In this document: piece by piece, positions 36,546 through 43,915 of the stretch
Position numbering within the stretch: the stretch's first letter is position 1
Layout of the letters: each line of letters opens with the position of its first letter
Source of the DNA: Nocardioides antri
GTDB taxonomy: Bacteria > Actinomycetota > Actinomycetes > Propionibacteriales > Nocardioidaceae
Length of the DNA: 64,000 nucleotides
Reading direction: 5' to 3'
NCBI RefSeq assembly: GCF_008373765.1
Contig: NZ_VUJW01000009.1
Location: 155,140-219,139 of the forward strand
Translations under genes and position numbers: made by a program
Notes under the pieces: model-generated
Database searches by the model: none
What the model was told of the DNA's origin: nothing
The model's input: only the letters and a program-made list of their open reading frames with translations

Positions 36546-38195
36546 TCAGGCCGGCGGCAACCCGTAGCCGAGTCGCACCTCACGACGGCCCTTGCCGTCG
36601 CAGGAGCGCGAGTCCGACGCGAAGTGGTTGCGCTTCGCCCGGTTGAAGCAGCGGTAGATCGGCACGGTCGCCTCGGTGGCAGGGTCGGGGTCGGGAGAGA
36701 TCCAACCGACCCGGCGCACCGGCCGCTCGCGGCCACCACAGGCGACGGCCCGCAGCAGGTAGTCCTTGCGCTTCTTGCACTCGAACACCTGGCTGTAGCC
36801 GCTGACCGACTCGCCGGCGAGGAAGCCCTCGCCGCCCGCCGCCTTGAATGCGCTCTCCATCGGGCGCTCGGTCGACGTGCGGCGCCGACCGTCACTCCGC
36901 CGGAAGTAGGTCGTCAGCGCGACCCGGTTCACCCCGGCACCCGAGGTGATGGTCACCTTCCGCCGCATGAGGTAGCGGTCCGTGAAGTCGCCGCCCGGGA
37001 AGAGCTTGACGTAGTAGATGTAGAACACCTGGCCCGAGGTGGACGAGTTGCCCGTCACCGACACGATCGAGGGGTAGGCGTAGAGCTGCTTCGTCCGGGT
37101 CGTCCGGTCCCAGTTGTCCACCAGCCGGTCGCTGCTGTTCGACACCGGCGGGTAGATCGGCTCGGCGCTCGTCCACGCCGTGGTGCCGCTCGTGGGGTCA
37201 CTGCCGTCGAGCGGCGGGTTGCTCGCGATGCCGTTGGACACGTACAGGCGATGGCCCGAGCTGCCCGACGCGTGCAGCGCTACGTTGCGGTTGAGGTAGG
37301 AGTTGGGGATGATCCCGCGGGCCATCGGGTTGATGTTCCGCATCGGGTTCGAGTTGCCGCCGAGGCCCTCGTTGCCGGTGCCGCCGAAGTCGCACTGGGT
37401 GTCGGCAAGCACGGACGGCTTGTAGCAGTGCCACTTCCTCCACGTGCCGCGCGCACCCAGGTCGTCGACGTGCGAGCGCGCGACGTGGAGCCCACGGGTG
37501 GTGTTGGTGTTGGAGTCACTGGCGGCGTAGAAGAAGTACAGGAACTCGCCGTACTGGACCAGTCGGCCCATCGCCAGGTCCTCGGACTTCGGCCCGGTCA
37601 TATCGCTGTCCTGGGTGAGGACCTGTCCGGTCTTCTGCCAGGTCCGGCCGGAGTCGTGGGAGACCGCACGGCCGACCGAGGAGACGGTGCTCTGGTCGCG
37701 ATAGATGCAGCGGTTGTTGTCGCCCCGACCGGCGGCCTCGGCGTGGTAGAGCGCCATCCAGCGGCTGCCCCGCTTGTGGATCGAGCCGATGAGCCACGCG
37801 CCGCACTTGTCGAAGCTGCCCGCCCGGCCGCGCCGGAGGATGACCCGGGGGCGGACGAGCTTCGCGTTGTTCCGCTTCGAGGTCACGCTGTAGGAGTCGT
37901 TGTTGCTGATGAAGCCGAGCAGCTTCCCGGACGCGGTGCGCTCGGAGAAGAACGGGAAGTCGGTGAGGCCGCTGGGCCCGAAGATCCGCTCCTCGGGACC
38001 GACCTCGACCGTGTGGTTGTCCAGAGGCCCGGCGGTCGGCACAGCAGTCGCGGCCGCACGGCCGGCGGTGTCCGCGTCGGAGGGCGTGGCGCCGATGACG
38101 GCCCCCGCCGTGGCGGTGCACGCCAGCATCGCCACGAGGGCGGTCCAGCGGCGGCTGACGTTTCGGCCACGATCAAGCACCGGCGTACGCCCCAT
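36546..38195 (-). CDS. Secreted beta-propeller-like (Asp-box) protein 1
   Basis: A 549-residue exported protein: N-terminal Arg-rich region and hydrophobic signal (WTALVAMLACTATAGAVIGA), then a domain with a sialidase-type Asp-box (SHDSGRTWQKTGQ) and short repeated strand motifs (LYFFYAA, LYVSNG, VFYIYYVKLFPGGDF), typical of beta-propeller glycan-active or glycan-binding proteins. A Cys-containing C-terminal domain (VPIYRCFNRAKRNHF...LGYGLPP) resembles DUF5648-like modules. No catalytic residues could be assigned. Full-length paralogue at 40526-42169. Divergent from sulfotransferase B. Confidence 0.68.
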   Translation of the reverse strand: MGRTPVLDRGRNVSRRWTALVAMLACTATAGAVIGATPSDADTAGRAAATAVPTAGPLDNHTVEVGPEERIFGPSGLTDFPFFSERTASGKLLGFISNNDSYSVTSKRNNAKLVRPRVILRRGRAGSFDKCGAWLIGSIHKRGSRWMALYHAEAAGRGDNNRCIYRDQSTVSSVGRAVSHDSGRTWQKTGQVLTQDSDMTGPKSEDLAMGRLVQYGEFLYFFYAASDSNTNTTRGLHVARSHVDDLGARGTWRKWHCYKPSVLADTQCDFGGTGNEGLGGNSNPMRNINPMARGIIPNSYLNRNVALHASGSSGHRLYVSNGIASNPPLDGSDPTSGTTAWTSAEPIYPPVSNSSDRLVDNWDRTTRTKQLYAYPSIVSVTGNSSTSGQVFYIYYVKLFPGGDFTDRYLMRRKVTITSGAGVNRVALTTYFRRSDGRRRTSTERPMESAFKAAGGEGFLAGESVSGYSQVFECKKRKDYLLRAVACGGRERPVRRVGWISPDPDPATEATVPIYRCFNRAKRNHFASDSRSCDGKGRREVRLGYGLPPA

Positions 38196-38334
38196 TCGAC
38201 GAGACCTCCCCCAACTTCGAGCGGCCGCTCTCCCGGCGGCCAGGGTGGATACTACGCAAGGTTTTGCGCCGCCACCGGCGAATGCACAACTCGCCCGAGT
38301 TAAGTCTTGGCGGGGACCCGGGGCCCGGGGGCGC

Positions 38335-38355
38335 TGCGCTAGCCTGTCGCGGCAC
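38335..38355 (+). promoter_or_regulatory. Conserved promoter/leader block of sulfotransferase B
   Basis: This 21-base block, which includes TAGCCTGTCGCGGCAC, matches the one before sulfotransferase D (42328-42348) at 20 of 21 positions. TAGCCT is a plausible -10, 28 bases before the GTG. Both copies sit in divergent gaps next to a propeller gene. Confidence 0.6.
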
Positions 38356-38373
38356 TGCATCAGGAGGCGGATT

Positions 38374-39462
38374 GTGGGAGAGCCCGGGAGCGTCGTACCG
38401 GTCGATCTGGTCCTCCACCTCGGTCCGGGCAAGACGGGCACCACGACCATCCAGCGGATGCTGCGACAGCACCGCGCCGAGCTCGCCCGGCAGGGGGTCC
38501 TGTACCCGGTCAGCCCCGGTCAGGAGCGGCACACGAAGTTCGGCCTGTCCTTCCGGGGCGACGCGGAGCTCGCGAAGCAGCCTGCGTGGAGCCGCATGCG
38601 GCCACAGTCACCCGAGCGCTTCCGACGACGCGTCCACCGGCTGCTCCGCGCAGAGATCGCGGAGGCCGGCCTGCCCTGCGTCCTGATCTCGGACGAGGCC
38701 CTCTTCAACCTCGGTCGCGACGCGCTGGAGCGTCTCCGCCGGTTCACTGACAGCGTCGGTGCCCGCGTCAGGCCGGTCGTCTACCTCCGCCGGCAGGACG
38801 ACCACCTGTTGAGCCTCTACCAGCAGCAGGTCAAGATCGGTGAGACGCGGCGCCTCACCGAGTGGGCCGCGGGCGACCGGACCCGGATCTACGACTACGC
38901 CCGCCGGCTGGCTGACTGGCGCGACGTGGTCTTCCCGAGCACGTTCGCAGTGCGGCGGTTCGAGCCGTCGGCGTTCCGCGGCGGGTCGCTCGAGGCCGAC
39001 TTCCTCGCCGCCGCGAAGGTCTCCGGGATCACTCCGTCCGTCACGGCCAGGAGCAACGAGAGCCTCGACGCGGAGACCGTCGAGTTCCTCCGCGTGTTCA
39101 ATCTCTACGAGGTCGAACGGCACGGTGAGTCGCCGGGCGTCATGGACCACCGGCACCTCACCAGCGCGCTGGCCGGCCACAGCGACGGACCCACCCTCAC
39201 GCTCCCACCGGCGCAGCTGGAGTCGTTCATGGCGCGCTGGCAGGAGCCGAACGAGCGCGTCGCCCGGGAGCACTTCGGCGAGCCCGAGCTCTTCCCCGCC
39301 CCCCGCAGGACCCGCACCACGACCCACCTCCAGGTGCTCGACCCGGCCAGGGTCGACCACTTCGCCGACCTGTGCGGGCTGCCGGAGGCGGTGCGGGAGG
39401 ACCTCCGCAGCATCGCCGCCCGTGAGGCTCAGTCGTTCGCCGCGAGGTCGTCCGGCAGATGA
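38374..39462 (+). CDS. Sulfotransferase family protein B
   Basis: A 362-residue cytoplasmic PAPS-type sulfotransferase. The N-terminal phosphosulfate-binding loop is LHLGPGKTGTTTIQR (K20), the 3'-phosphate region VVYLRRQDDHLLSLYQQ, and a conserved RSNESLDAETVEFLRVFNLYE block lies C-terminally. Start chosen at GTG 38374 with GGAGG upstream. Its stop overlaps the start of sulfotransferase C by four bases. Paralogous to C and D in the island. The acceptor is probably a glycan. Confidence 0.8.
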   Translation: MGEPGSVVPVDLVLHLGPGKTGTTTIQRMLRQHRAELARQGVLYPVSPGQERHTKFGLSFRGDAELAKQPAWSRMRPQSPERFRRRVHRLLRAEIAEAGLPCVLISDEALFNLGRDALERLRRFTDSVGARVRPVVYLRRQDDHLLSLYQQQVKIGETRRLTEWAAGDRTRIYDYARRLADWRDVVFPSTFAVRRFEPSAFRGGSLEADFLAAAKVSGITPSVTARSNESLDAETVEFLRVFNLYEVERHGESPGVMDHRHLTSALAGHSDGPTLTLPPAQLESFMARWQEPNERVAREHFGEPELFPAPRRTRTTTHLQVLDPARVDHFADLCGLPEAVREDLRSIAAREAQSFAARSSGR

Positions 39463-40547
39463 GCGCTTCCGCACCTCCCGAGGTGGTCCTTCACATCGGC
39501 TCTGACAAGACCGGGACCACGTCGCTCCAGCAGCTGCTCCGCCGCAACCGCCGGGAGCTCGCAGGCCGGGGCATCCTCTACCCCCGTGCACCCGGCCCGG
39601 TCCGCCACGCCGGTCTCGGGCTCTACGCCCGGCCGGACCATGCGCTCCTCGAGTCGCGCGACTGGCTGCGCGGCGGGTACCCCGCACCTGACGTCTTCCG
39701 GAGGCGGCTCCGGCGCCGGCTGGTCCGGGAGGTCGCGACGTGGGCACCGGCCCGGGTCGTGCTCTCCGACGAGTCGCTCGCCCGGATGGCGCCGGACTCG
39801 ATCACCCGGCTGCGGGGCCTGATCGACGCCCTGGGAGGCCCCGTGCGGGTGGTCGTCTACCTCCGGCGGCAGGACGACCACCTCGTGAGCCGCTACCAGC
39901 AGGCGGTCAAGGTCGGCGAGGTGCTCCCGCTGGCCGCGTGGGCGCTGCGGGACTTCAGCAGCATGTACGACTTCGCGGCTCTGCTGAGGAACTGGCAGGG
40001 CGCGCTGGGCCCGAGGGAGATCGTGGTCCGGCCGTTCGAGCGGGCGCGGTTCTCCCAGGGGTCGCTCGAGCAGGACTTCCTCGACGCGACCGGGATGGAC
40101 GTCCGGCTCGCCGACCTCCGCCCGGTCGAGCTGCGCAACGAGAGCCTCGGCGTGGAGGCGGTGGAGATGCTGCGCATCCTCAACCTCCACCGGCGGGAGA
40201 ACCAGGGTCTCCCCACCTGGCAGATCTCCAACCGCGACCACGTCAAGCGGCTCCGGGGCACTGAGTCGGGCCCGCAGGTCACGCTGCCGGAGCCCGACCT
40301 CGACCGGTTCATGCAGCAGTGGGAGGAGTCGAACCGGCGGGTGGCCGTCGAGCACCTCGGAGACCCCTCGGGCGAGCTCTTCCACGCGCCCCGCAGGACG
40401 GAGGGCACCACGACCGACCAGGTCCTCGACCCGGCGCGTCTCGACCACTACCTCGCGTTGATGGAGATCCCGGAGCAGCAGCACGGCGCGATCCGCCGCA
40501 TCGCCGAGCGCGAGGCGGCCCGAGGTCAGACCGACGGCAGTCCGTAG
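39459..40547 (+). CDS. Sulfotransferase family protein C
   Basis: A 362-residue paralogue of B and D: LHIGSDKTGTTSLQQLL (phosphosulfate loop), VVYLRRQDDHLVSRYQQ (3'-phosphate region), RNESLGVEAVEMLRILNLHR. The ATG overlaps the stop of B (ATGA), so B and C are co-translated. The 3' end overlaps the convergent propeller gene 2 by 22 bases. Confidence 0.8.
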   Translation: MSASAPPEVVLHIGSDKTGTTSLQQLLRRNRRELAGRGILYPRAPGPVRHAGLGLYARPDHALLESRDWLRGGYPAPDVFRRRLRRRLVREVATWAPARVVLSDESLARMAPDSITRLRGLIDALGGPVRVVVYLRRQDDHLVSRYQQAVKVGEVLPLAAWALRDFSSMYDFAALLRNWQGALGPREIVVRPFERARFSQGSLEQDFLDATGMDVRLADLRPVELRNESLGVEAVEMLRILNLHRRENQGLPTWQISNRDHVKRLRGTESGPQVTLPEPDLDRFMQQWEESNRRVAVEHLGDPSGELFHAPRRTEGTTTDQVLDPARLDHYLALMEIPEQQHGAIRRIAEREAARGQTDGSP

Positions 40548-42169
40548 CCCAGGCGCGCTTCCCGCTCGAACCCGAGGCACTGGGGATCGGTCGACGCGAA
40601 GTGGTTCCTCGACCGCTGGTTGAAGCAGCGGAAGATCGGCACCGTGGCGTGACCGGTCTCGGTCGGCGAGATCCAGCCCACCCGGCGGTACTTGCTCTCT
40701 GCGGACCGGCACCGGCGGGTGCGGAGCCGGTAGTCGCCGTTCTTCACGCACTCGAAGACGTCGATCCAGCCGTCGTGGAGCTCGCCGTTGCTGAGCAGGT
40801 ACCCGTTGGTGGACTGAGCCCGGAAGGACTTGCTGACAGGGACCTCGGTCGTCGTACGCCGCCGTCCGTCCTTCTTCCTGAAGTACGTCGTGAGCGCGAC
40901 CCGGTGCAGGCGGGAGGGGTCGTCCTTGGTGAGGGTGACCCGGCGGCGCATGAGGTGGCGCTGGGGGAAGTCGTCACCCGGGAACAGCTTGACGTAGTAG
41001 ATGTAGAACACCTGCCCGGACGTGTTGGAGCTTCCCCTGGCCGACAGGATCGAGGGGTAGGCGTAGAGCTGCTTGGCGCGCCTCGTGCGGTCCCAGGTGT
41101 CCACCAGCGGGTCGTCCGGTCGGGACACCGGTGGGTAGATCTGGATCGAGCCTGCCCACGCCCGATCGGTGCTCTGCGGGTCGGCGGGATCGAGGGGAGG
41201 GTTCGCGTCGTGGGTGTTGGAGACCCACAGCCGGAAGCCGCGCGTGCCCGTCGCCGCGAGGGCGATGCTGTGGTGGAGGTAGGTGTTCGGCACGATCACC
41301 CGCGCCATGGGGTCGATCAGCTCGATCGGCGCCGCCTTGCCACCGAGGCCGGCGTTGCCCCGGCCGCCGAACCCGCAGGTCCTCTCGGCGAGCCGGGACG
41401 GCCGGTAGCAGTGCCACTTCCGCCACGTGCCGCGCTTGCCCAGCTCGGAGACCCGCGAGCGCGCGACCAGGAGGCGGCGCTGGGTCCCCTGGCGGTAGAC
41501 GCTCCCGCCGTAGAACAGGTAGAGGTAGTCGCCGTACCGCATGAGGCGGCCCAGCGAGGCATCCTCCGTCTTCGGGCCGTCGAGGCGCCGGTCCTGGGTC
41601 ACCACCTGCCCGGTCTTGCGCCAGGTCCTGCCACCGTCGTTGGAGACCGCGCGACCGACGGACGAGACGGTGCTCTGGTCCCGGTAGATGCACCAGTTGT
41701 TGTCGCCCTTGCCGGCGGCCTCGGCGTGGTAGAGGCCGACCCAGCGGCGCCGGGTCTTCTTGAAGACCGAGCCGATCAGCCAGGCGCCGCACTTGTCGAA
41801 CGCACCGGGCCGGCCGCGCTCGAGGATCATCTTGGGATCGCGGATCCTCCGGTTGTTGCGGGTCGAGACTCGGTAGGAGTCGTTGTTGCTGATGAAGCCG
41901 AACAGCCTGCCGGACGGGCCGCGCTCGGAGAAGTACGGGAAGTCGGTCAGCCCGGTGGGCCCGAAGACCCGCTCCTCCGGCCCGACCTGCACCGTGAACC
42001 CGACCAGCGGTGAGGTCGCCCCGGCAGCCGTCGCGGAGCGGCGCCCTGCGTCGGACGGGGTGGCCCCCACCACCGCCCAGGTGGTGACCACGCACGCCGT
42101 CAGCGTGGCGAACGCGATCCAGCGCCGCCCGGCGCCCTGGGCACGACGAAGGACAGGGTGCGACAACAT
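40526..42169 (-). CDS. Secreted beta-propeller-like (Asp-box) protein 2
   Basis: A 547-residue paralogue of the protein at 36546-38195 along its full length: signal region (RRWIAFATLTACVVTTWAVVGA), GPEERVFGPTGLTDFPYFSER, Asp-box SNDGGRTWRKTGQ, GTWRKWHCYRPS, VFYIYYVKLFPGDDF, and the same Cys-containing C-terminal domain (VPIFRCFNQRSRNHF...LGYGLPS). Function unknown. Secretion and the pairing with sulfotransferases suggest it binds, modifies or protects the sulfated surface glycan. Divergent from sulfotransferase D. Confidence 0.68.
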   Translation of the reverse strand: MLSHPVLRRAQGAGRRWIAFATLTACVVTTWAVVGATPSDAGRRSATAAGATSPLVGFTVQVGPEERVFGPTGLTDFPYFSERGPSGRLFGFISNNDSYRVSTRNNRRIRDPKMILERGRPGAFDKCGAWLIGSVFKKTRRRWVGLYHAEAAGKGDNNWCIYRDQSTVSSVGRAVSNDGGRTWRKTGQVVTQDRRLDGPKTEDASLGRLMRYGDYLYLFYGGSVYRQGTQRRLLVARSRVSELGKRGTWRKWHCYRPSRLAERTCGFGGRGNAGLGGKAAPIELIDPMARVIVPNTYLHHSIALAATGTRGFRLWVSNTHDANPPLDPADPQSTDRAWAGSIQIYPPVSRPDDPLVDTWDRTRRAKQLYAYPSILSARGSSNTSGQVFYIYYVKLFPGDDFPQRHLMRRRVTLTKDDPSRLHRVALTTYFRKKDGRRRTTTEVPVSKSFRAQSTNGYLLSNGELHDGWIDVFECVKNGDYRLRTRRCRSAESKYRRVGWISPTETGHATVPIFRCFNQRSRNHFASTDPQCLGFEREARLGYGLPSV

Positions 42170-42327
42170 TCGGTGGGAGCCTTCCCGGCTGGAAGAACAT
42201 GCGTGCGAGAGATCGATCCTACGAGCCGAGGTGCAACCGTTCCACCGGTTCGCGCACGTTCGCAGGCGACGGGAGGACCGGCGGCGCCTCCTCAGCAGCT
42301 CGGCGGGTCGTCGATCGCGGGGCGCCC

Positions 42328-42348
42328 TGCGTTAGCCTGTCGCGGCAC
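42328..42348 (+). promoter_or_regulatory. Conserved promoter/leader block of sulfotransferase D
   Basis: Second copy of the block seen at 38335-38355, with a single base difference. TAGCCT at 42333-42338 is the possible -10, 28 bases before the TTG start. Confidence 0.6.
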
Positions 42349-42366
42349 CGTGACGAGGAGGAGCTA

Positions 42367-43497
42367 TTGGGCGAGCCCGAGCGAGCCGAACCGGTCGACA
42401 TGGTCCTCCACATCGGGTCCGGGAAGACCGGGACCAGCACCATCCAGCGCGTCCTGCGACGCAACCCCGAGGTGCTCCGCGGCGCCGGCCTGCTCTACCC
42501 GCGGACGCCGGGCAAGGTCCGGCACACCCGCCTCGGGCTGTACGTGCGGCCGGACGACGAGCTGGTGCGCCACGCGGACTGGCTCACCGGCGACTACGAG
42601 GACCCCGCCGCGTTCCGGCGGGAGTTCCGCCGGCGCCTCGACCGCGAGATCGCCGGAGCCGGCGCGTCCGGGGTCGTCTTCTCCGACGAGGGCCTGTTCA
42701 GCGCCGGTGACCGGACGATCCGCCGGATGCGGCGGTTCGCCGACCGCCTCGGCGGACGGGTGCGACTCGTGGTCTACCTCCGCCGGCAGGACGACCACCT
42801 GGTCAGCCGCTACCAGCAGGTGGTCAAGATGGGCGAGACCACGCCGCTCACGACCTGGATGAAGCAGGACTGGGTCGGCACCTACGACTACCACCTGCGT
42901 CTCACGAGCTGGCAGGACCTCGCTCCCGACGACTTCGTCGTGCGCCGCTTCGAGCGCGACCGGATGGTCGACGGCTCGCTGGTGTGCGACTTCCTCGACG
43001 CGGCGGGCATCGCGGCCGACGAGTCGGCGCTGTCACACACCGAGGTGCGCAACGAGAGCCTCGGTGCCGAGGCCATCGAGATGCTGCGGATCCTCAACAT
43101 CTACCGGGTCGAGCACGAGGGCGAGCGACCCGGCCTCTTCGGCAACCACCACCACGTCGTCAAGCTGCGCGAAGTGCCCACCGGACCCGTGCTGACGCTG
43201 CCGGGGCCGGAGCTGGACCGGTTCATGGCCACCTGGGCCGAGCCCAACCGGAGGGTCGCTCGCGAGTTCTTCGGCGAGACCGGTGAGCTGTTCCGGGCCG
43301 ACCGGAAGTCGGGCGACACCACCACGGAGCAGCGCCTCGACCCTGCGCGCCTGGACCACTACTTCGAGCTGCTGGACATCCCGGAGGCCCAGCACGCCGC
43401 CATCCGGCGGATCGCGAAGCGGGAGGCGCGCCGCAGGCGGAAGGTCAGCGAACGAGCGGCTCGACGGCACTTCGCACGACGGCGGGCAGAGCGGTGA
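42367..43497 (+). CDS. Sulfotransferase family protein D
   Basis: A 376-residue paralogue of B and C: LHIGSGKTGTSTIQRVL (phosphosulfate loop), VVYLRRQDDHLVSRYQQ, RNESLGAEAIEMLRILNIYR, plus a basic C-terminal tail (RRRRKVSERAARRHFARRR). The TTG at 42367 aligns with the GTG of B (both followed by GEP) and has GGAGGAG upstream. The 3' end overlaps the convergent thioesterase gene by 53 bases. Confidence 0.78.
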   Translation: MGEPERAEPVDMVLHIGSGKTGTSTIQRVLRRNPEVLRGAGLLYPRTPGKVRHTRLGLYVRPDDELVRHADWLTGDYEDPAAFRREFRRRLDREIAGAGASGVVFSDEGLFSAGDRTIRRMRRFADRLGGRVRLVVYLRRQDDHLVSRYQQVVKMGETTPLTTWMKQDWVGTYDYHLRLTSWQDLAPDDFVVRRFERDRMVDGSLVCDFLDAAGIAADESALSHTEVRNESLGAEAIEMLRILNIYRVEHEGERPGLFGNHHHVVKLREVPTGPVLTLPGPELDRFMATWAEPNRRVAREFFGETGELFRADRKSGDTTTEQRLDPARLDHYFELLDIPEAQHAAIRRIAKREARRRRKVSERAARRHFARRRAER

Positions 43498-43915
43498 CCG
43501 GTCGTGCGGGATCGGTGTTGTCGACGTACACGTGGACGAAGCGGCCCTCGGCCGCGGCGAGCGCACCGTCGCCGTCCGCGTCGCCCTGGAAGATGCCGAC
43601 CCGGTAGACGATCGACGAGGAGCCCAGCCGCTCGACGTAGATGCCGAGGTCGAGCGAGCCCGGGTAGGTGACCTCGCTGAAGTAGCGGCAGGACACCTCG
43701 GCGACCACACCGATGGCCGGCAGCTCCCGGATGTCGGTGCCGACGGCGGCCGCCAGCTGGTCGTTGACGACCGTGTCGATGAGCTCGAAGTAGCGGGCGT
43801 TGTTCATGTGGCCGTAGACGTCGATGTCGGCCCAGCGCAGGGTGGCGCTGTCCCAGGCGACGTACGACGACCGCGGCGGCCGCTCCTTGTTGCTGGTCGA
43901 GCCTGTCGAGGCCAT
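43445..43915 (-). CDS. Acyl-CoA thioesterase, 4HBT hot-dog family
   Basis: A 156-residue hot-dog fold thioesterase. The 4HBT signature is LRWADIDVYGHMNNARYFELIDT, in which the first Asp is the family's catalytic residue, followed by VAEVSCRYFSEVTYPGSLDLG. It hydrolyses acyl-CoA or another thioester, substrate not assignable. The ATG overlaps the smc stop by one base (TGATG), so it is coupled to smc. It marks the core-genome edge of the island. Confidence 0.88.
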   Translation of the reverse strand: MASTGSTSNKERPPRSSYVAWDSATLRWADIDVYGHMNNARYFELIDTVVNDQLAAAVGTDIRELPAIGVVAEVSCRYFSEVTYPGSLDLGIYVERLGSSSIVYRVGIFQGDADGDGALAAAEGRFVHVYVDNTDPARPVTALPAVVRSAVEPLVR

